Below are positions 1-5,941 of a stretch of 5,987 nt of DNA, piece by piece (position 1 is the stretch's first letter; every line of letters starts with the position of its first letter). The notes beneath the pieces are model-generated. The model was not told the DNA's origin. It ran no database searches and was given only the letters and a program-made list of their open reading frames with translations. The DNA comes from Nitrospira lenta. Its GTDB lineage: Bacteria; Nitrospirota; Nitrospiria; Nitrospirales; Nitrospiraceae. The stretch spans positions 1 through 5,987 of the forward strand of contig CAMDRK010000169.1 of NCBI GenBank assembly GCA_945906715.1, written 5' to 3'. The translations under genes and the position numbers were made by a program.

Positions 1-1
1 A

Positions 2-403
2 TTGGTCGTTGGTGCGCTCTGCATCCTTCTTCTCTGCGCTGGATGTAGTGTCCGCCGAGCCACGCTCAACGACGTCCTGACTCCGGAACAGGTCAGCTTT
101 ATTCGCGTCGGACAGACGACAATACGAGAATTAGCCGATCACATCGGAGCCCCAGATGAGGTGACTGAATCTGATTTCGGGGTTGTGGCCCTCTATTATT
201 GGAGCGATACAAAATCCGCGGGTCTGGACTTCGGTGCCATCGGTCGCCTATTCTTACCCTACTCCCCGACGATAAGACTGAACAAGATCGGAATTACACC
301 TGAACAACTCCAGGTGGTATTCGATCCTCAGTGGACCGTGCGCGCCTACGGATTTTCTCGAAAATCCACAGATGAGCCAATCATTTGGTTTTGGCCATTC
401 TAG
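2..403 (+). CDS. Small BamE/SmpA-like lipoprotein, 5' end probably cut by the window
   Basis: The frame is open to the left edge; the first start-like codon is a TTG at 2-4, giving 133 aa. That version has a hydrophobic signal stretch ending in a lipobox (LLCAGC, lipid-modified Cys about residue 15) but no positively charged n-region, so the real start is probably upstream. Cys at lipobox -3 is acceptable but not the usual Leu. After the Cys comes a segment of the type LTPEQ...I.VGQTT..EL...IGAPDE (about residues 26-55), then alternating strands ending in VVFDPQW..RAYGFSR. This helix-then-strand pattern recalls BamE/SmpA-OmlA domains, which sit as lipoproteins in the outer-membrane assembly machinery or act as small periplasmic scaffolds. 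The family call rests on pattern only, and the true BamE is not specifically indicated. It ends with TAG, 56 bp before the next ATG. Membrane anchoring is well supported; function is not. Confidence 0.7.
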   Translation: MVVGALCILLLCAGCSVRRATLNDVLTPEQVSFIRVGQTTIRELADHIGAPDEVTESDFGVVALYYWSDTKSAGLDFGAIGRLFLPYSPTIRLNKIGITPEQLQVVFDPQWTVRAYGFSRKSTDEPIIWFWPF

Positions 404-424
404 GATGCTACGTCTCATCGAGAA

Positions 425-453
425 TTGCCGGGCCTCTCCAATCTCTCTATAAT
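425..453 (+). promoter_or_regulatory. Sigma70-type promoter for the LOG-RNase-peptidase run
   Basis: TTGCCG at 425-430 and a perfect TATAAT at 448-453 are separated by 17 bp, the optimal spacing. The -35 box matches the consensus at the important TTG. There is no extended -10 TG. Standard spacing from the -10 box puts transcription start at about 460, which is the A of the ATG of the next gene. This lies in the 56-bp gap after the lipoprotein stop codon. The match is good, but it is read by eye from a single sequence. Confidence 0.6.
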
Positions 454-459
454 CACTTT

Positions 460-1308
460 ATGACTCCTCCATCTGATCCAGATTTCATCAGTCACGCCGA
501 AGAATCCTCATCCTATATTCCAGCCGATCGCGACACGGAGTTTCTCCAGCGGGATGAACTCCGTCCCATCCGCATCGGCCTCGAACTTCTCAAGCCTGAG
601 TTGCTCCAGCATGAAGAGGGAGTCCGGTCGACCATCGTCGTGTTTGGAAGTGCGAGGTTACAAGAACCAGACGCCGCCATTCGTGCGCTCCACATGGCGG
701 AAGAAGAAGCGGCTCGATCTCCCAGCAATCCAGCGTGCCAGCACAAGGCGTCGGTCGCGCGACGGCAACTCGCACTTTCAAAGTACTATGACGTGGCGCG
801 TGAGTTTGGCCGGCTGGTGTCCTCGACCTGCCAAGTCGAAGGTCGTTGTGACTATGTGATTGTCACCGGTGGAGGGCCCGGCATCATGGAGGCCGCCAAT
901 CGCGGGGCGGCGGACGTGAACGCGAAATCAATCGGCCTCAATATCACTCTACCGCACGAACAGCGCCCAAACCCCTACATCACACCGAAACTGAATTTTC
1001 AGTTTCGCTATTTCGCCATCAGGAAAATGCACTTCCTAATCCGCGCCAAAGCCTTGGTTGCCTTTCCCGGAGGTTTCGGCACTCTCGATGAGCTGTTCGA
1101 AACGCTGACGCTTCTCCAGACAGGCAAGACCGAAAACGTGATGGTCGTACTGGTCGGACGGGACTTTTGGGAGCGCCTGATTAACTGGCAATGGCTTGTC
1201 GAGAACGGGCTCATCGCCCAACACGATTTACTGTTGTTTCACTATGCTGAGACGGCTCAGGAAGCCTGGGATCTGATCAGTCGCCATAATGGAGTACCTT
1301 CATCATGA
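460..1308 (+). CDS. LOG-family (TIGR00730) nucleotide 5'-monophosphate phosphoribohydrolase-like protein
   Basis: The 282-aa product has a Rossmann-type fold with the LOG hallmarks: first strand VVFGSAR (residues 60-66), the glycine-rich TGGGPGIMEAANRGA (136-150), the FAIRKM segment (185-190) with its conserved Arg-Lys, and the signature PGGFGTLDE (203-211) that binds phosphate and carries the catalytic Glu. Known LOG proteins cleave nucleoside 5'-monophosphates, including cytokinin ribotides, to base plus ribose 5-phosphate; the older label 'lysine decarboxylase' is misleading. It is longer than the minimal form of about 190 aa, with some 55 N-terminal residues plus a charged stretch (about 67-115) after the first strand, as in the long bacterial subgroup. 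I chose ATG 460 over the open TTG at 385: the TTG overlaps the lipoprotein gene and adds no conserved sequence. ATG 460 has no Shine-Dalgarno, and a promoter points straight at it. No signal peptide is seen, so it is cytoplasmic. The stop overlaps the next start by 4 bp. The family is certain; the substrate is not. Confidence 0.9.
   Translation: MTPPSDPDFISHAEESSSYIPADRDTEFLQRDELRPIRIGLELLKPELLQHEEGVRSTIVVFGSARLQEPDAAIRALHMAEEEAARSPSNPACQHKASVARRQLALSKYYDVAREFGRLVSSTCQVEGRCDYVIVTGGGPGIMEAANRGAADVNAKSIGLNITLPHEQRPNPYITPKLNFQFRYFAIRKMHFLIRAKALVAFPGGFGTLDELFETLTLLQTGKTENVMVVLVGRDFWERLINWQWLVENGLIAQHDLLLFHYAETAQEAWDLISRHNGVPSS
1291..1294 (+). promoter_or_regulatory. Ribosome binding site for the beta-CASP RNase gene
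   Basis: GGAG lies inside the end of the LOG gene, 10 nt before the ATG at 1305. Together with the ATGA overlap (1305-1308) it suggests both coupled and independent initiation. Confidence 0.5.
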
Positions 1309-2702
1309 AACTGTCGTTCCATGGGGCTGCGCGTTCAGTGACCGGGAGCCGCCACATGCTTGAGATGCCGGGCTTCCGGCTGTTGTTCGATTGCGGACTG
1401 TTTCAAGGACGCCGAGACGAAGCCTATCGGCAGAATCGAAATTTTGGGTTCGACCCCAAGTCGCTCAATGCGGTCTTACTTTCCCATGCGCATGTCGACC
1501 ACTCCGGCGCCTTGCCGGTGCTCCCGAAGCACGGTTTCTCTGGAAAGGTGTACCTCACCAGAGCCACCGCAGATTTGACAGAACTCATGCTGGAAGATTC
1601 GGCTCGTGTACAGGTGAGTGACTGCGGTTACGTCAACAAGAAGGAACAACGGAAGGGAAGGATCTGTGTCCGACCACTCTACAATATCGATGACGTTCGT
1701 AAGCTTGTCCGCCGATTCGAAGGCGAGCGATACGGAGACATGCTCAAGATCTCCCCGCGCGTGACAGCATCCTTTCATGACGCCGGACATATCCTGGGAT
1801 CGGCGGCCATTCGGGTGAAATATACGGCACGGGGCAATACGACCACCGTGCTCTTCAGCGGCGATCTTGGCCGTTCCAACATGCCCATTCTTCGCGACCC
1901 TGAGCTACCACCGCCCTGCGACGTATTGATTCTTGAGTCGACCTACGGCGATCGCCTGCACGAAGCCGACCGAGCGATCATGAAACAGCAGGCGCTGGAC
2001 CTTCTTATCCATGCCAGAACCCACAAGAGCAAGATTATTGTCCCGGCATTTGCGGTTGGCCGGACCCAGGAATTGGTCATGCGGATCAAAGAACTCGTCG
2101 GCGAGGGGCGCCTTGATCCCATCCCGATCTATATCGATTCCCCGCTGGCTTCACGGGCTACGGAAGTCTTTCGCCGCCATCCGGAATGTTACGATGAAGA
2201 AACCACTAAAACTTTCACATCCTCCGGCGATCTCTTCGCCTCACGCTATATCCATTTTGTCTCTTCGCCGGAAGACAGCAAGCGTCTCAATAGCATGAAG
2301 GGCCCCTGCGTTATTATCTCCGCCTCCGGTATGTGTGAAGGCGGCCGCGTCGTGCATCATCTCAAACACGCGATTCGAGACGAAGCGAACGTGATCGTCT
2401 TCGTGGGCTTTCAAGCCGAGCATACCCTCGGACGCAAGCTCGTCGAAGGGTGGGATGTCGTCCCGATTTTCGGCGTACCCACTCCGCGCCGGGCGCAGAT
2501 CGTCAAGCTCAACGGGCTCTCTGCCCATGCAGATCGCCATGACCTCTTGGCCTATGTGCGCGCAATCAAGCCGAGCCCGAGTAAGATTTTTCTCGTCCAT
2601 GGTGAAGAAAGGCAGTCCCTCTCACTGGCCGCTGTCATTCAGGCTGAACACCCAGGAATTGAGGTCGCAGTTCCTCATGTCGGATCAATCCATGAGGTCT
2701 AA
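1305..2702 (+). CDS. Metallo-beta-lactamase / beta-CASP ribonuclease (COG1236, CPSF-73-like)
   Basis: The 465-aa protein has the complete two-metal site and beta-CASP core: motif 1 Asp29 (LLFDCG), motif 2 SHAHVDHSG (His61, His63, Asp65, His66), motif 3 His162 (DAGHILGS), motif 4 Asp187 (SGDLG), motif A Glu211 (ESTYGDR), motif B His408 (SAHADRHDL) and motif C His432 (LVHGE). PAFAVGRTQE (247-256), SASGMCEGGR (339-348) and QAEHTLGR (370-377) are also typical. Nothing essential is missing and the length is normal, so an active zinc-dependent RNA endo- and/or 5'-3' exonuclease is expected in the cytoplasm. Family members act in RNA processing or decay; this bacterial branch has few tested members, and it lacks the C-terminal domain of RNase J. 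The start at 1305 shares ATGA with the LOG stop, and MKLSFHGAARSVTGS is the standard N-terminus of the family. Its last bases overlap the peptidase start. Confidence 0.93.
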   Translation: MKLSFHGAARSVTGSRHMLEMPGFRLLFDCGLFQGRRDEAYRQNRNFGFDPKSLNAVLLSHAHVDHSGALPVLPKHGFSGKVYLTRATADLTELMLEDSARVQVSDCGYVNKKEQRKGRICVRPLYNIDDVRKLVRRFEGERYGDMLKISPRVTASFHDAGHILGSAAIRVKYTARGNTTTVLFSGDLGRSNMPILRDPELPPPCDVLILESTYGDRLHEADRAIMKQQALDLLIHARTHKSKIIVPAFAVGRTQELVMRIKELVGEGRLDPIPIYIDSPLASRATEVFRRHPECYDEETTKTFTSSGDLFASRYIHFVSSPEDSKRLNSMKGPCVIISASGMCEGGRVVHHLKHAIRDEANVIVFVGFQAEHTLGRKLVEGWDVVPIFGVPTPRRAQIVKLNGLSAHADRHDLLAYVRAIKPSPSKIFLVHGEERQSLSLAAVIQAEHPGIEVAVPHVGSIHEV

Positions 2703-3897
2703 CGGAAATACCTGCCTGGCAATCCCGCTGCTGATCCTGGCTATCGGGATCTGCTCAGCCCCGCTCGTTTCTGCCCAAACCGGCGAGCCGGGAGAACCTC
2801 GATTGCGATCTCGCGCTCTTGGCATCGTCGTCGGCTCCTATACCCCTGGACCGTTCAACGCGATTACTGACGTGGCCGGCGTCACCGTGGGCCAGACCAC
2901 CCTCATCTCTGGCGACGGGCCGCTCAAACCAGGGCTCGGCCCGGTACGAACCGGTGTGACGGTCGTCATCCCTCGCGCTGATGTGTGGCACAAGAAAGTG
3001 CCGGCCGGGTCGTTTGTGCTCAACGGAACTGGTGAGATGACGGGGCTTGCCTGGATCAGCGAGTCGGGATTTCTCGAGTACCCGATCGCCCTCACGAATA
3101 CGTTGAACGTGCCACGAGTGGCCAATGGGGTCATGAGCTGGATGATCGCGCGCTATCCGGAGATCGGCATTACCGACGATACCCTGACGCCAGTGGTTGC
3201 TGAATGCGACGATGGGCGGCTCAACGATATACAAGGGCGACATGTTTCGGAGACGGATGTGGCGCGGGCGCTCGACAGCGCCTCCTCCGGGGTCGTGCAG
3301 GAAGGGACTGTCGGCGCAGGAACAGGGATGGTATCCTACGGCTTCAAGGGCGGCATCGGTACTTCGTCACGGCGATTACCGGAGACCGAGGGCGGCTACA
3401 CGATCGGCGTGCTCGTCAATGCCAACCATGGGCGACGGCCTGAGCTCATCGTGGGCGGTATGCCGGTTGGCCGGCTGTATGAGGCGGTCCCTCCCGTCGC
3501 GCAGGCCCTTTCACCTGGGCAAAGCGAAGGCTCGATCATCGTCATCATCGCCACCGATGCTCCGCTCGACAGTCGGCAGCTTACGCGGTTGGCGAAGCGC
3601 GCCGCGCTGGGACTGGCGCGCACCGGTTCCACTGCGCGGCACGGGAGCGGCGACTTTATGTTGGCCTTCTCCACCGCAAACACGATCCCGCATTACCCGA
3701 AAGAGCCGACGTTTCAACAACTACACCTCGCCGACACACATTTGAACCCGTTGATCACAGCGACGGTCGAAGCCACGGAAGAAGCCATCCTCAATGCCTT
3801 GACGATGGCGACAACGATGGTAGGTCGGGACAGCCATCGCATCGAGGCCATTTCTCTCGCCAAGCTCCGTGCTATCCTCGATCGCCAGACAAAGTAA
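2692..3897 (+). CDS. Secreted P1-family (S58, DmpA/BapA-like) self-processing aminopeptidase
   Basis: The 401-aa protein begins with a Sec signal peptide: a basic n-region (MRSNGN), a hydrophobic core (about residues 8-25) and a likely cut after LVSA near residue 28. The mature part shows P1/DmpA features: NAITDVAGVTVGQTT (56-70), GTGMVSYGFKGGIGTSSR (210-227), VNANHG (242-247) and SEGSIIVIIATDAPL (278-292). DmpA-type proenzymes cut themselves before a Ser in this last motif, freeing it as N-terminal nucleophile; by alignment the cut is Gly280-Ser281. RHGSGDFMLAFST (316-328) forms another part of the active site. Relatives remove N-terminal D- or L-amino acids or beta-amino acids from peptides and amides; substrate cannot be read here. 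I preferred ATG 2692 (GGA 7 nt upstream, clean signal peptide) to ATG 2677, which adds MSDQS. Either way it overlaps the RNase gene, by 11 or 26 bp. Export means it does not act beside the two upstream enzymes. Confidence 0.88.
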   Translation: MRSNGNTCLAIPLLILAIGICSAPLVSAQTGEPGEPRLRSRALGIVVGSYTPGPFNAITDVAGVTVGQTTLISGDGPLKPGLGPVRTGVTVVIPRADVWHKKVPAGSFVLNGTGEMTGLAWISESGFLEYPIALTNTLNVPRVANGVMSWMIARYPEIGITDDTLTPVVAECDDGRLNDIQGRHVSETDVARALDSASSGVVQEGTVGAGTGMVSYGFKGGIGTSSRRLPETEGGYTIGVLVNANHGRRPELIVGGMPVGRLYEAVPPVAQALSPGQSEGSIIVIIATDAPLDSRQLTRLAKRAALGLARTGSTARHGSGDFMLAFSTANTIPHYPKEPTFQQLHLADTHLNPLITATVEATEEAILNALTMATTMVGRDSHRIEAISLAKLRAILDRQTK

Positions 3898-3918
3898 CGA
3901 TGCTAAACCTGTCGCTCC

Positions 3919-3992
3919 GAGGAAGATTCCCTCACTTGCATTTTCCTCTCTTGCCTCGTTATCCTCTCGCGACTCTCTAGTATTTGGAGGAT
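3919..3992 (+). promoter_or_regulatory. Pyrimidine-rich leader with two possible hairpins, one covering the ribosome binding site
   Basis: The 99-bp gap after the peptidase stop is strongly C/T-rich on the + strand from about 3927 to 3979. Stem 1: GAGGAAGA (3919-3926) can pair with TTTTCCTC (3941-3948), one G-U included, with a 14-nt loop. Stem 2: ATCCTCT (3961-3967) can pair with GGAGGAT (3986-3992), one G-U included, with an 18-nt loop, which would hide the Shine-Dalgarno of the next gene. Neither stem is followed by a T run, so a classic terminator is not supported. I found no convincing sigma70 promoter here; TTGCAT (3936-3941) and TATCCT (3960-3965), 18 bp apart, are weak. The pairing may be incidental to the composition. 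Confidence 0.3.
3986..3990 (+). promoter_or_regulatory. Strong Shine-Dalgarno for the 75-aa protein
   Basis: GGAGG sits 6 nt before the ATG at 3997. It fixes that start and is the main reason to treat the small frame as a real gene rather than the overlapping frame that is open from 4091. Confidence 0.75.
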
Positions 3993-3996
3993 TCGC

Positions 3997-4224
3997 ATGA
4001 ACGAGTACCAACTCGGCGGGAGCGTGAGCCTCATAACCGCCTTAGGAAAAACCAAAGCGTTCGCCGAGTTTTTGCAAACCCGCTTGACTCATGCCGTGGA
4101 GACGGAAGATCCCGCAGAGCTGCATTATCTCCTGGCCCAACTCGATGACTACCATTCGTACATGTGGCGCTATTATAAAAAGCTGGCTAAGGATCGTCCG
4201 GAACGGATGGATCCAGGCGTTTAA
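3997..4224 (+). CDS. Small 75-aa protein of unknown function
   Basis: I do not recognise this protein. It has a strong Shine-Dalgarno and lies 34 bp upstream of the FIST gene, so the two are probably co-transcribed. It has no signal peptide, membrane segment, cysteine pair or helix-turn-helix that I can see. The sequence suggests two amphipathic helices, about residues 17-35 and 39-65, split by the acidic TEDPAE. The second carries a dense aromatic and basic patch (YHSYMWRYYKK, 52-62). The tail is charged and ends in DPGV. A small helical, soluble, cytoplasmic protein is likely, perhaps a partner or regulator of the FIST protein; that role is inferred from position only. The FIST frame is also open across most of this gene, but its translation there shows no family resemblance, so the small gene is the real one. 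Confidence 0.7.
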   Translation: MNEYQLGGSVSLITALGKTKAFAEFLQTRLTHAVETEDPAELHYLLAQLDDYHSYMWRYYKKLAKDRPERMDPGV

Positions 4225-4258
4225 TGTAGCGGCGATCGACAGGCGGCACATTCATACC

Positions 4259-5503
4259 ATGACGACTCAATACACAGGCACGACGGCTCAGGCCACACTT
4301 CAATTCGCAACCGCACTTTCGCGTAAGACCGATACGGAAGCCGCCACTCGCGATCTTGCGGATGCTATTCTCATGCAAATTGGCACGGCCCCTATCGATC
4401 TGGTCTTCGTCTTCTTTTCTGCCCACCATGCGTCCAAAGCCACCATGATTTCAGCCATGTTACAGAGGGCGCTACGGGCGAAGGTCTGTCTGGGCTGTTC
4501 GGGTGAAGGTGTCATCGCCGGCTCCCAGGAGATTGAAGCCGCAGCAGCCTTGACTGTCTGGGCCGCATGCCTTCCTGATGTCAAACTGACTCCGCTCCAG
4601 ATTTCAGTGTCTCAGCTACAGGACCAAATCCGCATGCCCGGGTGGCCGGAACCGGGAATCGAGGATGCGACCTTTCTCCTCCTCGCCGATCCATTTTCGA
4701 CACCGATGCAGGAGGTCCTATCCCTCATAAACGAACGGTACCCTCATGGCAAAGTTGGCGGGGGTCTTGCTGGCGGAGGCCAGGATTCTGGAGAAAACAG
4801 ACTGCTCCTCAACGATCAGAGCTTTGACGGGGGCGTAGTGGGAGTGCAACTCACCGGACCGATTACCGTGCGAACGGTAACCTCGCAAGGCTGCCGTCCG
4901 ATCGGTGAACGGTTTGTCGTGACGAGAGCGGAGCAAAACCTTATCTATGAATTGGGCGGGGTGTCGGCCTTGAAACGGCTCCAGGATGTTTTCGAATCCA
5001 TGGAGGGAGCCCAACGCCACGATGCGCATCGTGCGTTGCATCTAGGCATCGTCATTGATGAGCACGGGAGTCATTTCGAGAGGGGGGATTTCCTCGTTCG
5101 AAATCTCATCGGAGCGGATCAACAGGCCGGAGCTATTGCGATCGGGGACGTCATCCAGGAAGGCCAGACCGTGCAGTTCCACCTTCGCGATGCGAAGTCT
5201 GCCAGCGACGACTTGCACGTGCTTCTGGCTGCGGATCGGGCGAAGCATCAGAGTCCCCCACTCGGGGCTCTCCTGTTCAGCTGTTGCGGGCGCGGAGAAG
5301 GACTCTTTGGCCAACCCAATCATGACATCGGGGTCGTACAAGAGCGGCTTGGCCCCATTCCAACGGCGGGATTCTTTGCCCAAGGCGAGATCGGTTCGGT
5401 CGGAGGACGAAACTTTCTGCACGGCTATACAGCGAGTGTGGTTATCTTCTCCGAGCCTAATTCCTCCAAGGAACTCCAGGGGAGAAGATCCTTTGCCCAA
5501 TAA
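4259..5503 (+). CDS. Stand-alone FIST-domain sensory protein (FIST_N plus FIST_C)
   Basis: The 414-aa protein matches the FIST architecture. FIST_N spans about residues 45-235, with LVFVFFSAHH (48-57), the glycine-rich turn VCLGCSGEGVIAGSQE (76-91) and KVGGGLAGGGQDSGENRLL (165-183). FIST_C spans about 240-397 and is clearest at the end: LFSCCGRGEGLFG (339-351), PNHDIGVVQERLGPIPTAGFF (353-373), then AQGEIGSVGGRNFLHGYTASVVIF to about residue 397. FIST domains are predicted to bind small ligands such as amino acids and usually feed chemotaxis receptors, histidine kinases or cyclic-di-GMP enzymes. Here there is no attached output domain, transmembrane segment or signal peptide, so any signal must pass through a partner. 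ATG 4259 is chosen because earlier codons in this frame overlap the 75-aa gene and show no FIST sequence; its Shine-Dalgarno is poor (AGGCGG, 12 nt upstream), suggesting coupling to the upstream gene. The Cys pair at 342-343 and Cys80 could be tested for redox or metal roles. Confidence 0.88.
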   Translation: MTTQYTGTTAQATLQFATALSRKTDTEAATRDLADAILMQIGTAPIDLVFVFFSAHHASKATMISAMLQRALRAKVCLGCSGEGVIAGSQEIEAAAALTVWAACLPDVKLTPLQISVSQLQDQIRMPGWPEPGIEDATFLLLADPFSTPMQEVLSLINERYPHGKVGGGLAGGGQDSGENRLLLNDQSFDGGVVGVQLTGPITVRTVTSQGCRPIGERFVVTRAEQNLIYELGGVSALKRLQDVFESMEGAQRHDAHRALHLGIVIDEHGSHFERGDFLVRNLIGADQQAGAIAIGDVIQEGQTVQFHLRDAKSASDDLHVLLAADRAKHQSPPLGALLFSCCGRGEGLFGQPNHDIGVVQERLGPIPTAGFFAQGEIGSVGGRNFLHGYTASVVIFSEPNSSKELQGRRSFAQ

Positions 5504-5506
5504 TTC

Positions 5507-5547
5507 TTCACTCTGTTGTCGCCGTATTCATCGTGGTTGAGTGAATA
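5507..5547 (+). promoter_or_regulatory. Overlapping inverted repeats upstream of the FKBP gene
   Basis: TTCACTC (5507-5513) is perfectly complementary to GAGTGAA (5539-5545), with 25 nt between. TATTCA (5525-5530) is perfectly complementary to TGAATA (5542-5547), with 11 nt between. The two pairings share the right-hand arm, so only one can form at a time. The Shine-Dalgarno follows 9 nt later. The stems are AT-rich and short, with no T run, so this is not an ordinary terminator; it could be an operator, an mRNA leader structure, or chance. Confidence 0.3.
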
Positions 5548-5556
5548 ACGCTAGGA

Positions 5557-5562
5557 AAGGAG
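5557..5562 (+). promoter_or_regulatory. Shine-Dalgarno for the FKBP gene
   Basis: AAGGAG lies 5 nt before ATG 5568 and selects it over the in-frame GTG at 5541, which would add nine residues that are outside the conserved domain. Confidence 0.75.
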
Positions 5563-5567
5563 CTGTC

Positions 5568-5939
5568 ATGCCGTATCAGGAAGCAGGTGCCAAAGGGAAT
5601 GAAGTCACGACGTCATCCGGATTACAGTATGTCGATCTCACGGTCGGAACCGGCGCGATGGCAGAGGCGGGACAGACCGTCTCTGTGCATTACACCGGCT
5701 GGCTGGAAAACGGGAAGAAGTTCGATAGTTCCGTAGACCGGGGCCAACCGTTTTCTTTTCCTCTCGGTGCTGGACGAGTCATCAAGGGCTGGGACGAGGG
5801 AGTGAAGGGCATGAAAGTCGGCGGGAAACGAAAGCTGACCATTCCTTCCAAGCTCGGGTATGGCGCACAGGGGGCAGGTGGCGTCATTCCACCGAATGCC
5901 ACCTTGATCTTCGATGTAGAGTTGCTGGGGTTGCGCTGA
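5568..5939 (+). CDS. FKBP-type peptidyl-prolyl cis-trans isomerase
   Basis: The 123-aa single-domain protein catalyses cis-trans isomerisation of Xaa-Pro bonds and probably assists protein folding in the cytoplasm; there is no signal peptide or membrane segment. A short polar tail (about residues 1-18) precedes one FKBP domain (about 19-123). Aligned by eye to human FKBP12, the ligand pocket is present: Tyr42 (HYTG), Phe52 and Asp53 (KKFDSS), Phe62 (QPFSF), Val71 and Ile72 (RVIKGW), Trp75, Tyr98 (GYGAQG) and Phe115 (IFDVEL). The position of FKBP12 His87 is Ala103, as is common in bacterial FKBPs. There is no insert-in-flap domain as in SlyD, so it is of the FKBP12-like bacterial type rather than SlyD, and it lacks the dimerisation region of FkpA or Mip. 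It has its own strong Shine-Dalgarno and a 64-bp gap from the FIST gene. Genes of this kind are widespread housekeeping factors. I am sure of the family and less sure of the client proteins. Confidence 0.95.
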   Translation: MPYQEAGAKGNEVTTSSGLQYVDLTVGTGAMAEAGQTVSVHYTGWLENGKKFDSSVDRGQPFSFPLGAGRVIKGWDEGVKGMKVGGKRKLTIPSKLGYGAQGAGGVIPPNATLIFDVELLGLR

Positions 5940-5941
5940 AC

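Noticed and set aside
385..459. Extension of the LOG protein to a TTG at 385, which would add 25 residues including a lipobox-like LAILGC
   Set aside because: It overlaps the lipoprotein gene, has no good Shine-Dalgarno, has no basic n-region and would export an enzyme whose family is cytoplasmic. The promoter at 425-453 lies inside it.
2412..2435. QAEHTLGR in the RNase, with His where some relatives have Gly, as a possible unusual active site
   Set aside because: From family knowledge the QAEHTLGR form is common in this bacterial branch; all catalytic motifs are otherwise standard.
2455..2691. Upstream extension of the peptidase frame within the RNase gene
   Set aside because: The translation is low-complexity Ser/Arg-rich shadow sequence, and the signal peptide begins cleanly at 2692.
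2755..3243. 162-aa open frame on the minus strand inside the peptidase gene
   Set aside because: It is antisense to a clear P1 peptidase, lacks recognisable motifs and looks like a high-GC shadow.
3898..3960. Rho-independent terminator after the peptidase gene
   Set aside because: The possible stem at 3919-3948 has a G-U pair and a 14-nt loop and is not followed by a T run.
4091..4258. Upstream extension of the FIST frame across the 75-aa gene, or a frameshift fusion of the two
   Set aside because: The overlapping translation has no FIST features, while the 75-aa frame has a strong SD and its own stop before the FIST ATG.
5042..5500. 152-aa open frame on the minus strand inside the FIST gene
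   Set aside because: It is antisense to the conserved FIST_C region and has no family resemblance or ribosome binding site that I can see.
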